From assembly GCF_000092225.1 (NCBI RefSeq), contig NC_014158.1, positions 3,658,001 to 3,722,000 of the forward strand: 64,000 nt of DNA, read 5' to 3'. Positions 14,732-24,657 of the stretch are shown here, piece after piece. The translations under genes were made by a program, and so were the position numbers. Each line of letters begins with the position of its first letter. Position 1 is the stretch's first letter. The notes beneath the pieces were generated by a model, which saw only the letters and a program-made list of their open reading frames with translations, searched no databases and was not told where the DNA came from. The stretch comes from Tsukamurella paurometabola DSM 20162 (lineage in GTDB: Bacteria; Actinomycetota; Actinomycetes; Mycobacteriales; Mycobacteriaceae).

Positions 14732-15307
14732 ATGGCCTATCATCACGGAGACCTGGCGACAGCCCTGGTCGAGGCGGGTCTCGAGGTCACCCGCACCGGC
14801 GGACCGTCGGCACTGACCATTCGTGAGGTCACCCGCCGAGTGGGCGTCAGCCCGAACGCCGCCTACCGGCATTTCCCGGACCGGCTGGCGCTGCTGCGTG
14901 CCGTCAGCGCCGCGATCGAAGCACGGATGGCCGGCGCCATGGATGCGATCGGTCACGGTAGCGGCCCGGTCGAACGACTGCGCGCGGTGGGGCTGGGCTA
15001 CATCGCCTTCGCGCTCGCCGAACCCGGCTGGTTCTCGGTCTGCTTCTTCGGCGACGAGGCGCCCGCGCCCGATGCGCTCGCCGGCATCGCGCCGTACGCG
15101 GCACTTTCCGACGCCCTCGATCTCATGGTGCACGCAGGCCTGCTGCGCCCCGAGGATCGCCGGACCGCCACCTGGAGTTGCTGGTCGATGGTGCACGGAT
15201 TCGCCGAGATGGCGCTCCGCGGACCACTGCACCATCTCCCCGGCGACGCGCAGTGGCCGCTCGCCGAGGCCGCCGTCGACGCCGCGATCGCCGGCATCAC
15301 CGCCTGA
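14732..15307 (+). CDS. TetR-family transcriptional regulator
   Basis: A 191-residue regulator. The TetR helix-turn-helix covers residues 5-50 (TIREVTRRVGVSPNAAYRHFPDRLALL). The C-terminal ligand domain matches the TetR_C_33/WHG-type (GLGYIAFALAEPGWFSVCFF). It probably represses itself and the divergent DUF899 gene through the two repeats at 14668-14707. An AGGGA site precedes ATG 14732. Its 3' end overlaps the convergent cydC by 11 bp. Confidence 0.88.
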   Translation: MAYHHGDLATALVEAGLEVTRTGGPSALTIREVTRRVGVSPNAAYRHFPDRLALLRAVSAAIEARMAGAMDAIGHGSGPVERLRAVGLGYIAFALAEPGWFSVCFFGDEAPAPDALAGIAPYAALSDALDLMVHAGLLRPEDRRTATWSCWSMVHGFAEMALRGPLHHLPGDAQWPLAEAAVDAAIAGITA

Positions 15308-16862
15308 CCTCGTGGACCGGCACCCCAGCCGGCGGTTCGGCGTGTCCCGCGACGACCACGGTGCGGCCGGGGAAGAGCCCGGCGGGTTCGAGGATCTCGG
15401 CGAGCAGCCGGGCGGCGTCGGCGCGATCGAGGTGTTCGGTCGGTTCGTCGAGCACCACGACGGGCGCACTACTGACCACGGCACGTGCCAGCAACAGTCG
15501 GCGGCGCTGGCCGCCGGAGAGTGACTCCGTACCGTGCTCCAGCGGGGTGCGCACTCCGTCGGGCAGCGCGTCGATCCACTCGCCCAGCCCGACAGCACCC
15601 AGCGCGCGCCGCGCCTGTTCCTCGGTCGCATCGCCGCGGGCCACCCGGCAGTTCTCCAGGATCGAGGTGGCGAAGACGTGTGCGTCTTCGCCGAAGAAGG
15701 CCACGGCAGCAGGTAGATCCGCGAAGTCGGCAGCGGGCCGGCCGTCGACGAGCACCTCACCGCCGCGATCGTCCAGGCCGGCCAGCGCTAGCAGCAGTGT
15801 GGTCTTCCCCGCGCCCGAATCACCGCGGACCACGAGCCGCTCGCCCGGCGCCACCGTGAGACCACCCAGCCGGAGCGCGGGGTGCGAGGGCGCTGGGAGC
15901 GTCCCGCCGGGCACCGGCGGCAGCGTCAGCAGTGGCGCGAGACGTGATGCGGCGTCCGCGGAGCGTACATACTGTCGCGCGGCGTCGGGCAGCGGCGTGA
16001 GTGCCTCGAAGGCACTGAGCGGCAACAGCACCAGGATGCCCAGCGTGGTCGCATCCGCGTGACCGGCGCGGCCGGAGGCCAGCAGCAGCGCGGCGACCGC
16101 GGCGATCCCGATGGCGAGCGGCAGCGCGGCATCGGCGAGGGCGCCGATCCGGGCGGCGCGGTCGACGGCGGACCGTCGGGCTGTCTCGGCACGCTCGGCG
16201 CGGGCCCGGATCTCGTCGAGGCGGCCGACCACGGCGAGCTCGCCCGCGTGGTCGAGCACCGCGGAAGCCGCGGCGCCGAAGGCCTCGCTGCCGGCGGACT
16301 CGGCGGCGGCGCGGGCCCGCGTTGCACGCACCACGAGCCAGGGGGCGAGCAGGCCCGCCAGCACGAGGCAGCCCGCGAGCACGGCGCCGGCGGCGGGGTC
16401 GACGAACCACATCCAGCCGACCGCGGCCAGGGACACGGTCGCGGCAACGGCGGCGGGAATGATCGTGCGCACCAGGGCGTCTCCGACGGCATCGACATCG
16501 GATCCGGTGCGGGCCAGGAGTTCGCCGTCGGTGCGGCGAACGGTTTCCGCGGGGGCCGCCGCGGCCAACCGGGAGTACAGCGCCACGCGCAGCTCGGTGA
16601 GCCCGGACAGTGCCATGCGGTGGGTCGCGAGGCGCTCCACGTAGCGCATGAGACCACGGGTGATACCCAGCGCTCGGACCGCCGTGACCGCCAGCGACAG
16701 GGTGAGCACCGGGGGCATGGTCCATGCCTTGGTGATCAGCCACGCGGAGAGGCCCGCCAGGGCCAGCGCACTGCCCGCGGTGAGCACACCCGCACCGACG
16801 GCACCGGCCACGGCGAGCGGCCGGATCCGGAAGGCGCGCAGGCAGATCAGCAGCTCACGCAC
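15297..16862 (-). CDS. cydC: Cytochrome bd assembly ABC exporter subunit CydC
   Basis: A 521-residue half-transporter with an N-terminal membrane domain of about six helices (residues 1-290) and a C-terminal ATPase: Walker A RGDSGAGKTT, signature LSGGQRRRLLLARA, Walker B VVVLDEPTEHLD. With CydD it forms the heterodimeric exporter of cysteine/glutathione-type thiols needed to assemble cytochrome bd. GTG 16862 overlaps cydD by 8 bp. The first-domain and ATPase order is standard, and no defect is seen. Confidence 0.93.
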   Translation of the reverse strand: MRELLICLRAFRIRPLAVAGAVGAGVLTAGSALALAGLSAWLITKAWTMPPVLTLSLAVTAVRALGITRGLMRYVERLATHRMALSGLTELRVALYSRLAAAAPAETVRRTDGELLARTGSDVDAVGDALVRTIIPAAVAATVSLAAVGWMWFVDPAAGAVLAGCLVLAGLLAPWLVVRATRARAAAESAGSEAFGAAASAVLDHAGELAVVGRLDEIRARAERAETARRSAVDRAARIGALADAALPLAIGIAAVAALLLASGRAGHADATTLGILVLLPLSAFEALTPLPDAARQYVRSADAASRLAPLLTLPPVPGGTLPAPSHPALRLGGLTVAPGERLVVRGDSGAGKTTLLLALAGLDDRGGEVLVDGRPAADFADLPAAVAFFGEDAHVFATSILENCRVARGDATEEQARRALGAVGLGEWIDALPDGVRTPLEHGTESLSGGQRRRLLLARAVVSSAPVVVLDEPTEHLDRADAARLLAEILEPAGLFPGRTVVVAGHAEPPAGVPVHEVRR

Positions 16863-18510
16863 GGCTCACCTCCAGGACGTGATCGGCGGCGGCGAGCACT
16901 TGCGCGTCGTGCCCGACGATCACCACGAGCGCGCCGCCCGCGGCACGCGTGCGCAGCGCGGCGAGCACCCGCTGCGCGTGGGCGGGATCGAGGTGCGCCG
17001 TCGGCTCGTCGAACAGCAGCACATCGCGGCCCACGGCCAGCGTGCGGGCCAGCGCCAATCGCTGCCGCTGCCCGGCGGAGAGCCCCGAACCGCCCACGCC
17101 GACGGGCCGCCCCCAGCCAGCCTCGGCCACCACCTCGTCGAGACCGGTCTCCTCGACGACGCCCGGCACCGTCGCCGGTCCCGGCGCACCGAGCAGCGTG
17201 AAATTGTGTGCCAGCGTTCCGGGTTCGAGATAGGGATGTTGGGGGCACCAGGCCACCCGGTTCCACCAGTCGGGGCCGCCGGTGAGGGGCGTACCGTCGA
17301 CGGTCACCGTGCCCGCATCCGGCGGGGTGAGCCCGGCCAGCACAGTGAGCAGCGTGGACTTACCGGATCCGTTCGGACCGGTGAGCACCGTGACCGTACC
17401 GGGCCGCAGTACCGCGGAGAATCCCGACGGGGCCGCACCGTCCCGGCCGCACACGGTGACGCCGCGGATCTCGATCACCCCGGTCACAGCGGTCCCGGGA
17501 CCGGCGGCGGGCGCCGGCGCGTCGAGCAGGGCGAACACCCGGGACGTGGCCTCGAGTCCCTGTTCGGCGGCGTGGAATTGGGCCCCCACCGAGCGCAGCG
17601 GGCGGTACACCTCGGGGGCGAGGATGAGGGCGAACACACCGGGAAGCAGGTCCATGTTCCCGAACACCAGGCGCAGGCCGATGCTCACGGCGACCAACGC
17701 GACGCACAGGGTGGCGAGCAGTTCCAACGCCATCGACGACAGGAAGGCGATGCGCAGGGCGCCCATCGTCTCCGTCGCGTTGCGATCGCCCAGTTCCCGG
17801 ACCGACCGCTCGGGTCCGCGCTCGCGTCCCAGCGCACGCAGTGTCGGCAGGCCGGCCACCAGGTCGAGGAGCCGCGCGGACAGCCGGGACATCGCGGCCA
17901 GCCGACGCCGGGTGCGATCGCGGGTGAGCAGTCCGATGAGCACCATGAAGATCGGCAGTAGCGGCAGAGTGCCCAGCGCGATGGCGCCGGAGACCGGGTC
18001 CGCGAGGAAGATCACCAGCACCAGTGCGGGCGTGGCGATCACGCTGAGCGCGAGTGCGGGGAGGTATCCGGTGAGATAGGGCGGCAAATCGTCGAGGCCG
18101 CGGGTGAGTGCGGTCCGCAGTTCGTCCCGGTCGGCGCCCACGGGCAGGCGGCCGGGCCCGACGGCACCCAGCGCGGCGGACCGGAGCTGCGAGACGGTGC
18201 GGTCGGCGGCACGCCGTTCGATGCGGCCGCGCACGGAGGCGACGGCCACTCGGACGGCGGCCGCGACCGCGGCCGCGATCACCGGGCCGCGCAGCTCCGT
18301 CATCGCGGTCGCGCCGGTCACCAATCTGGCGAGCACCGTGGCGACGCCGTAGGCCAGCGCGATGAGTGCGGCCGTGTCCACGACGCCGCATGCCACCACG
18401 ATCGCCAGGAGTCCGCGGGATGCACGGGCGTAGCGCAGCAGTCGCGGGTCGACGGGCCCCTTGCGGGCAGTGCCCTCGGCGCCGGTCTCGACGACCGCCG
18501 TCTCAGACAC
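16855..18510 (-). CDS. cydD: Cytochrome bd assembly ABC exporter subunit CydD
   Basis: A 551-residue ABC exporter half with a membrane domain (about 30-320) and ATPase: Walker A TGPNGSGKSTLL, signature LSAGQRQRLALARTLA, Walker B LLFDEPTAHLD. It pairs with CydC to export reducing thiols for bd oxidase maturation. It overlaps cydB upstream and cydC downstream by 8 bp each, so the four cyd genes form one tight operon read from the cydA promoter. Confidence 0.93.
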   Translation of the reverse strand: MSETAVVETGAEGTARKGPVDPRLLRYARASRGLLAIVVACGVVDTAALIALAYGVATVLARLVTGATAMTELRGPVIAAAVAAAVRVAVASVRGRIERRAADRTVSQLRSAALGAVGPGRLPVGADRDELRTALTRGLDDLPPYLTGYLPALALSVIATPALVLVIFLADPVSGAIALGTLPLLPIFMVLIGLLTRDRTRRRLAAMSRLSARLLDLVAGLPTLRALGRERGPERSVRELGDRNATETMGALRIAFLSSMALELLATLCVALVAVSIGLRLVFGNMDLLPGVFALILAPEVYRPLRSVGAQFHAAEQGLEATSRVFALLDAPAPAAGPGTAVTGVIEIRGVTVCGRDGAAPSGFSAVLRPGTVTVLTGPNGSGKSTLLTVLAGLTPPDAGTVTVDGTPLTGGPDWWNRVAWCPQHPYLEPGTLAHNFTLLGAPGPATVPGVVEETGLDEVVAEAGWGRPVGVGGSGLSAGQRQRLALARTLAVGRDVLLFDEPTAHLDPAHAQRVLAALRTRAAGGALVVIVGHDAQVLAAADHVLEVSRA

Positions 18511-19540
18511 GGGGACTGAGGCCGATCGACGGCGGGATCTGCTCGGCCGAGATTCGCTTGCGGAACACCCAGTAGCTCCACGCTTGATAGATCATCACCA
18601 TCGGGAGCAGGACGATGGTGCACCAGGACATCACCACCAGGGTGTAGTGCGAGGACGCGGCGTCGGCGATGCTGATCGACCGTGCGGGGTCGGTGGCGTT
18701 GAGCACGTTCGGTGCGAGAGAGCCGAACATCAGTACGCTCACCGCGGCCACCGTGGCCGAGGTGGACAGGAACGCGGCCAGCTCCCGGCCTCGCCGGATC
18801 AACAGGCCCGCGGCGATCAGTCCGGTGGCTGCCACGACGACCGCGCCCCAGGTCCACGCTTTGCCGTGGGCGAGCTGGGTCCAGACCGCGAATGCCGCGC
18901 CGATCACGGTGACCGGCAACCACATCCGGCTCGCGAGCCTGCGGGCGTCCACTCGTACCGCGCCGTCGGACTTGAGCGCCACGAAGATCGCGCCGTGCAG
19001 CAGGAACAGTCCGAGCAGAGCGATACCGCCGAGCAGCCCGTACGGGTTGAGCAGATCCCAGACCTCGGATGTCATCCTGCCGCGCTCAGTGAGCTCCACA
19101 CCCGCGAGGATGTTCGCGAACACCAGCCCCCAGGCGAAGGCGGGGATCCAGGAGCCGAGTCCGATGCCGAAGTCGGCCCAGCCGCGCCAGCGCGGATCGT
19201 TGATCTTGCCGCGCCACTCGATGGCGCAGACCCGCACGATCAAGCCGACGAGGATCGCCAGCAGCACCAGATAGAAGCCGGAGAAGACGGTGGCGTACCA
19301 CACCGGGAAGGCGGCGAACATGGCCGCGCCGGCGGTGATCAGCCACACCTCGTTGCCGTCCCAGACCGGCCCGATGGTGTTGAGTAGCACCCGTCGCCGG
19401 GTGTCGTAGTCGGTGGGGTGGCGGCGGCGGTTCCCCATGATCGGCATGAGCATGCCGACGCCGAAGTCGAAGCCCTCCAAGACGAAGTAGCCGGTGAATA
19501 GGAAGGCGATGGCGAGGAACCAGTAGTCGGGAAGTGTCAT
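18503..19540 (-). CDS. cydB: Cytochrome bd ubiquinol/menaquinol oxidase subunit II
   Basis: A 345-residue membrane protein with about eight helices. The start MTLPDYWFLAIAFLFTGYF and the motif TIGPVWDGNEVWL (around 56-68) are classic CydB features. With CydA it forms the high-affinity terminal oxidase that reduces oxygen from menaquinol without pumping protons, used in low oxygen or under respiratory stress. It starts 9 bp after cydA. Confidence 0.95.
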   Translation of the reverse strand: MTLPDYWFLAIAFLFTGYFVLEGFDFGVGMLMPIMGNRRRHPTDYDTRRRVLLNTIGPVWDGNEVWLITAGAAMFAAFPVWYATVFSGFYLVLLAILVGLIVRVCAIEWRGKINDPRWRGWADFGIGLGSWIPAFAWGLVFANILAGVELTERGRMTSEVWDLLNPYGLLGGIALLGLFLLHGAIFVALKSDGAVRVDARRLASRMWLPVTVIGAAFAVWTQLAHGKAWTWGAVVVAATGLIAAGLLIRRGRELAAFLSTSATVAAVSVLMFGSLAPNVLNATDPARSISIADAASSHYTLVVMSWCTIVLLPMVMIYQAWSYWVFRKRISAEQIPPSIGLSPRV

Positions 19541-19549
19541 GTCTGACTC

Positions 19550-21057
19550 CTAGTACGCGAAGGACAGCTGGTCCGCGGGCTTACCGGCGCTACCCGGCGG
19601 CGCACCGTCGGGATCGTCGTCGGTACCCACGCCCTCGTCGTCGGCATCGTCGTGGTCGTCCGGGTCGTGCAAATGCGGCCCCTCGATCACGTACCGGCGC
19701 AACAGCGCGAACCACAGCAGGTACAGCACCCCGTACACGGCGGCGAACGTCACCAGCGAGAACGCCATCATCAGCGTCGAATGGCCGGAGACCGCATCGG
19801 CGACGGTGAGCCGGATCGACTGGTCGCCGTTCGGGTTCGGCACCACCACCCAGGGCTGGCGGCCCATCTCGGTGAACACCCAGCCCGATGTGTTCGCAAG
19901 GAAGGGCGTCGGCAGCGCTATCAGGCAGATCCGGCTGAACCACTTCTGGTCGGGTATCCGTTTGCGCCGGGTGACCCACAGGCCCGCGAGGGCGAGAACA
20001 CCCGAGCCGACAGACCAGCCCATCATCGCGCGGAAGGCCCAGTACGAGACGAACAGGTTGGGCCGGTAGTCGCCCGGTCCGAACTTCTCGACGGCCTCGG
20101 CCTGGAGTTCGGTGACGCCCTTGAGGGTCGAGTTCGGATCGCCGTTGGCGAGGAACGAGGTGAGGTAGGGCACCGAGAGCACGTGCTGCACCGATTCGCA
20201 GTCGTTGTGGGTGCCGATGGTGAGCAGCGAGAAACTGGCCCCGGTCTCGGTGGGCACAGCGATTCGGCGGAGGCCATCTTCATGGGCTGCTGCTCGAACA
20301 TGAGCTTGGCCTGCGCGTCGCCGGTGATCGCGAGGCCCACGGCGGAGACCAGCATGACGCCGAGGCCGAACCGGGTGATCGGGCGGAACATCTGGGCGAG
20401 CTCCAGCGCGTCCGGATCACCCCGGCGCATACCGCGCACCATCCACCAGCCGCCGATCGCGGCGACGAAGGTGCCGCCGGTGAGCCAGGCGCCGAACACG
20501 GTGTGCGGGAACGCCGCCAAGGTGGTGGAGTTGGTGAGCACCTCCCAGATGCTGGTGAGCTCGGCGCGCCTGGTCTCGGGGTTGTAGGTCGCGCCCACGG
20601 GGTGCTGCATCCACGAGTTCGCGGCCACGATGAAGTAGGCGGAGGCGTTCACACCCACCGCGACCATCCAGATACAGCCCAGGTGTACGAGTTTGGGGAG
20701 CCGGGTCCAGCCGAATATCCAGAGGCCGAGGAAGGTGGACTCCATAAAGAAGGCCACCAGGCCCTCCAGCGCGAGCGGGGCGCCGAAGACGTCACCCACG
20801 AACTTGCTGTACTCGCTCCAGGCCATACCGAACTGGAACTCCTGCACGATGCCGGTGGCCACGCCCAGGGCGAAATTGATGAGGAAGAGCTTGCCGAAGA
20901 AGTTGGTACCGCGCAGCCACGCCTTCTTGCCGGTCACCAGCCACAGGGTCTGCATGGTGGCGACCATCGGGGCGAGGCCGATCGTGAGCGGGACCAGGAT
21001 GAAGTGGAACACCGTGGTCATACCGAATTGCCAGCGCGCGATGTCCAGTGCGCTCAT
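19550..21057 (-). pseudogene. cydA: Cytochrome bd oxidase subunit I with apparent -1 frameshift
   Basis: Two overlapping frames together make one full CydA of about 502 residues. The first frame covers residues 1-268 (His18 heme ligand in TTVFHFILVPL, ending MKMASAESLC). The rest, beginning ETGASFSLLTIG, is in another frame through the GRQPWVVV region to the acidic C-terminus. The break falls at a CCC run on the coding strand near 20251-20256, where one base appears missing. As written, the protein would lose its second half. cydB, cydC and cydD are intact, so a sequencing error or a recent mutation is more likely than old decay. AGGGAG supports ATG 21057. Confidence 0.85.
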
Positions 21058-21105
21058 GTGCTCGCTCCCTGGGCTGAGGGCGGGTCGGCCATCACCGACC
21101 CGGGT

Positions 21106-21141
21106 TACTACAACTCGTAGTAGCTACTACGAATGGTAGTA
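21106..21141. promoter_or_regulatory. Tandem TACTAC-N5-GTAGTA operators upstream of cydA
   Basis: TACTAC-AACTC-GTAGTA (21106-21122) and TACTAC-GAATG-GTAGTA (21125-21141) repeat with a 19-bp period. Between them lies the perfect 18-bp palindrome TCGTAGTAGCTACTACGA (21115-21132). They sit 49 bp before the cydA start, with a GGGTCGG/CCGACCC hairpin (21082-21101) in the leader. The binding protein is unknown; BlaI/CopY-like or GntR-like repressors use similar half-sites. Confidence 0.75.
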
Positions 21142-21212
21142 GCCAGCGGACGCGATCCCAAGCACTGAGACTAAGCACACGTCGCCACCCGCAGGCACCG
21201 AATGTGCCCCCG

Positions 21213-22595
21213 TTACGACGAGGCCGAGGCGGACCGTCGCTCCATGCGGCGCTGGTGCAGCAGGCTCGCCGCGACGACGAACACCGCGAGGCCGGTCGAG
21301 AGGCCCACCGCGCTGCGCTGGCTCGGGTCGATGATCATCGCGACGATGATGAACACGATGAAGGCGATGACTGCGTAGGTGGCCCACGGGAAGAACCACA
21401 TCCGCAGCGGCGAAGGTTCCGTCGCCCGGCGGCGCAGGGCGATCTGGCTGAGCGCGATCACCAGGTAGACGAACAACGCCACCGCGCCGGTGGTCGCGAG
21501 CAGGTAACCGAACAGCTTTTCCGGCAGCACGTAGTTGCCGATCACGGCGAGGAATCCGAGCAGCATCGACGCCAGCACCGACACCGCTGGAACCCCGCGA
21601 GAGGTAGTCCGGCCGGCGGCGCGGGGAGCGTCGCCGCGCTGTGCCAGCGAGTACAGCATCCGCGACGCGGTGTAGAGCGCGCTATTGAGGCACGACGCGA
21701 CCGCGACCAGCACCACCACATCCATGATCCCCGCGGCCGCCGGGATGTTCATCGCCGTGAGCACCGCCTGGTACGAGCCGGTGGCCGAGTCCAGCGAGTT
21801 CCACGGCACCAGCGCCACGACCACGAAGATCGAGCCCAGATAGAACAGGCAGATCCGCCACACCACGGAATTCACCGCACGGGTGATCCCCTTCGCCGGT
21901 TCCGGCGACTCGGCGGCGGCGATGGTCACGATCTCCGAGCCCATGAACGTGAACATGGTGGTGAGCATCGCCGCGATCACCGCACTCGCCCCGTTCGGCA
22001 TGAAGCCGCCGGTATCCCACAGGTGATGCACGCCGGACACACCGGAACCGGGCAGCAGGCCGAGGATCGCGAGCACGCCGAGCACCAGGAAAGCGACGAT
22101 CGCGAGCACCTTGATCAGAGCGAACCAGAACTCGAACTCGCCGTAGTTGCCCACCGACAGCAGGTTCGTCACGGTGAGCAGCACCACCACGAGCAGCGCC
22201 CAGGACCATTGCGGGCCGCCCACCACCTTGGCCATGATCACCGCCGCGGCGGTCGCCTCCACCGGGATCACCAGCACCCAGAACAGCCAGTACAACCAGC
22301 CGATGCTGCACCCCGCCCAGCGCCCGAGGGCTCGCTCCGCATAGGTGGAGAACGAGCCCGTGTCCGGCTGCGCCGTCGCCATCTCGCCCAGCATCCGCAT
22401 CACCAGGATCACCAACAGGCCGGCGAGCGTGTACGAGATCAGCACCGCCGGGCCCGCCAGCTTGATCGCGTTCGCCGAGCCCACGAACAGACCCGCGACG
22501 ATCACGCCCGCGATCGAGATCATCGTGATGTGCCGGGGTTTAAGGCTCGTCCCCAGTTCGTTACCGCCCGAGCGGTCGGTGACCTGCGTATTCAT
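21213..22595 (-). CDS. Amino acid permease (APC superfamily)
   Basis: A 460-residue transporter with about twelve helices. The family signature appears near the N-terminus (LKPRHITMISIAGVIVAGLFVG), followed by MRMLGEMATAQPDTGSFSTYAERALG. It resembles the GABA/aromatic/asparagine permease group, which imports amino acids with protons; exact substrate unknown. ATG 22595 is chosen as the first start before the conserved LKPRH segment. It is a single gene between cydA and pabC, and a related permease lies at 42003-43400. Confidence 0.88.
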   Translation of the reverse strand: MNTQVTDRSGGNELGTSLKPRHITMISIAGVIVAGLFVGSANAIKLAGPAVLISYTLAGLLVILVMRMLGEMATAQPDTGSFSTYAERALGRWAGCSIGWLYWLFWVLVIPVEATAAAVIMAKVVGGPQWSWALLVVVLLTVTNLLSVGNYGEFEFWFALIKVLAIVAFLVLGVLAILGLLPGSGVSGVHHLWDTGGFMPNGASAVIAAMLTTMFTFMGSEIVTIAAAESPEPAKGITRAVNSVVWRICLFYLGSIFVVVALVPWNSLDSATGSYQAVLTAMNIPAAAGIMDVVVLVAVASCLNSALYTASRMLYSLAQRGDAPRAAGRTTSRGVPAVSVLASMLLGFLAVIGNYVLPEKLFGYLLATTGAVALFVYLVIALSQIALRRRATEPSPLRMWFFPWATYAVIAFIVFIIVAMIIDPSQRSAVGLSTGLAVFVVAASLLHQRRMERRSASASS

Positions 22596-22674
22596 CCACG
22601 GCACATTAGCCCCGCGACGCCGATACCGCTGGACTTGCCGGGTTTGTCCGGAAATGCCCGCGCGCGAACCGATT

Positions 22675-23547
22675 TCAGGGAGTGTTCTCGATACCCAGCT
22701 CAAGCAACGACCGGACGGTCTCGTCCATCGGCGCATCGGGAAGCGCACGACCGTTCAGTGTGTGCACCCGCGCACACAACGTGATCGACGAGATCAGCCA
22801 CACCCCGTCGTTCATCACCAGATCCACCGGGAACAGCGGCTCGACCGCGGTCGCGACGCCCTTGTCCTGTGCGGCGTCGAACAGGGCCGCCACGGTGGTG
22901 CCCGGCAGGATGCCCTGCTCGTCGGGCGGGGTCACCAGCGTACGGCCCCGGGCCACCACCACGGTGGCACGCGGCGCCTCCAGCACACGGCCCTCGCTGG
23001 AGGTGAAGATCACATCGTCGACGCCCTGGTCGGCCGCGTACCGGGTGGCCGCCATGTTCACCGCGTACGACAGCGTTTTCGCTCCCAGTAGCAGCCACGG
23101 TGCGTCCGTCGCCAGAGCGGTGGAGTAGCCCCGGTTCAGGGTGATCGCAGAGACACCGTCGCGCCGCGCCGTGAGCGCCCGTTCCGGCACCGGCGCCACC
23201 GTCAGGTACGCGGTCGGCGACTGCGGATCGGATTCGCGACCGCGGGTGTAGACCAGCCGCAGCGCACCCTCGACGCTCTCCCCGGCCTTCTCGGCGAAGA
23301 GCACCGCAGCGCGTTCCATCGCCGCCCACCAGGCACCGTCGTTCGGCGCGGGAAGGCCGAGAGCGGCGGCGGAGCGGGCCAGTCGGTCGAGGTGCGCACG
23401 CGCCTTGAGCGGGCGACCCCCGCGCACCAACACCGTCTCGAAGCAGCCATCCCCGCGGACGGCCCCGAGATCGTCGGCGTAGAGCAGTGGCGTATCGGGA
23501 TCGTGGGCGGAACCGTCGAGGGTCACCACCACGGAAGCGTCGGCCAT
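22675..23547 (-). CDS. pabC: Aminodeoxychorismate lyase
   Basis: A 290-residue PLP enzyme of fold type IV that splits 4-amino-4-deoxychorismate into p-aminobenzoate and pyruvate for folate. The PLP lysine is Lys157 in LLLGAKTLSY, and the later motifs VDDVIFTSSEGRVLE and ILPGTTVAAL match class IV aminotransferases/ADC lyases. TAACCT on the coding strand (23555-23560) lies 7 nt before the ATG, indicating a leaderless mRNA. It is divergent from ygfZ as in mycobacteria (Rv0812/Rv0811c). Confidence 0.88.
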   Translation of the reverse strand: MADASVVVTLDGSAHDPDTPLLYADDLGAVRGDGCFETVLVRGGRPLKARAHLDRLARSAAALGLPAPNDGAWWAAMERAAVLFAEKAGESVEGALRLVYTRGRESDPQSPTAYLTVAPVPERALTARRDGVSAITLNRGYSTALATDAPWLLLGAKTLSYAVNMAATRYAADQGVDDVIFTSSEGRVLEAPRATVVVARGRTLVTPPDEQGILPGTTVAALFDAAQDKGVATAVEPLFPVDLVMNDGVWLISSITLCARVHTLNGRALPDAPMDETVRSLLELGIENTP

Positions 23548-23607
23548 GGCCGCAAGGTTAGGGCACGCGGAATCGGGCCGTGCGGGCGGCGGGCGTAGAG
23601 TCGAGTA

Positions 23608-24657
23608 GTGGTCGATTCCGAACATGTCGTGTCCGGTATAGCGAATCCCGAGGACGCCGTGGATGCGGGTGTGACCTGGCATTACGGCGATCCGTTCGGT
23701 GAGCAACGGGCTGCTGAACGCGGTGCCGCGGTGGTCGACCGGTCGAATCGGCGGGTGATCACGCTCACCGGCCCCGACCGGCTGTCCTGGCTGCACTCGA
23801 TCACCAGTCAGCACCTCACCGCCCTCCCCGACGGCGGGTCGGTACAGAACCTCAACCTCGACGGCAGCGGCCGGGTACTCGACCACTTCTGGGTCACCGA
23901 CTCCGACGGGACCGCCTACCTCGACACCGAGCCCGCGACGCTCGCGCCGAAGGAGGCGCCCCTCTCCCCTGATCTGGGCACGTACCTGCAGCGGATGGTG
24001 TTCCGGGCCGACGTGCAGGTGCAGGCGCGCGACGACCTCGCGGTGCTCACCGTGTTCGGCCCCGACGCCGCGACCGTCGCGGAGGCGGTGCCCGGCGTGC
24101 GGCGCAGCGAGCCGGACGAGGTCAACCTGATCATCGAGCGTGCGGCCGTCCCGGACGCGATCACCACGCTCGTCGCCGCGGGCGCCCGCCCGGTCGGGAC
24201 GTGGGCGTACGAGGCCCGCCGCGTCGCCGCCGCACACGCTCGTGCCGGACTCGACACCGACGACAAGACCATTCCGCACGAGGTGAATTGGATCGGCACT
24301 GCGGTCCACCTGGACAAGGGCTGTTACCGCGGGCAGGAGACGATCGCGCGGGTGCACAACATCGGCCGCCCGCCGCGCCGGCTGGTGCTGCTGCATCTCG
24401 ACGGTTCCGCCGACGCCACGCCCGCCACCGGCGACCCGGTGACGGTGGACGGTCGCACCGTCGGGCGGCTCGGCACCGTGGTCGAACACGCCGACTACGG
24501 CCCGATCGCACTCGCTCTGATCAAACGGACCATCCCGGACGACGCGAAGCTCGAGGCGGGTGGCGCCGCGGCCGCGATCGACGCGGACGTCACGCCCGCC
24601 GCCGACACCGCCGAGCAAGCCGGACGGTCCGCCGTCGACCGGCTGCGCGGCCGGTGA
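23608..24657 (+). CDS. ygfZ: Folate-binding YgfZ/GcvT-like protein
   Basis: A 349-residue protein of the YgfZ (IbaG/GcvT-like) family, which uses tetrahydrofolate to help repair or assemble some Fe-S enzymes. The family signature K-G-C-Y-x-G-Q-E is present as DKGCYRGQE. TAGAGT at 23596-23601 lies 6 nt before GTG 23608, so the mRNA is probably leaderless, like the divergent pabC. The partner gene pabC feeds folate synthesis, which makes the pair functionally sensible. Confidence 0.88.
   Translation: MVDSEHVVSGIANPEDAVDAGVTWHYGDPFGEQRAAERGAAVVDRSNRRVITLTGPDRLSWLHSITSQHLTALPDGGSVQNLNLDGSGRVLDHFWVTDSDGTAYLDTEPATLAPKEAPLSPDLGTYLQRMVFRADVQVQARDDLAVLTVFGPDAATVAEAVPGVRRSEPDEVNLIIERAAVPDAITTLVAAGARPVGTWAYEARRVAAAHARAGLDTDDKTIPHEVNWIGTAVHLDKGCYRGQETIARVHNIGRPPRRLVLLHLDGSADATPATGDPVTVDGRTVGRLGTVVEHADYGPIALALIKRTIPDDAKLEAGGAAAAIDADVTPAADTAEQAGRSAVDRLRGR

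Noticed and set aside
19550-20257. Separate gene for the second half of CydA
   Set aside because: Its N-terminus continues the CydA sequence exactly where the first frame ends; a frameshift explains both parts.
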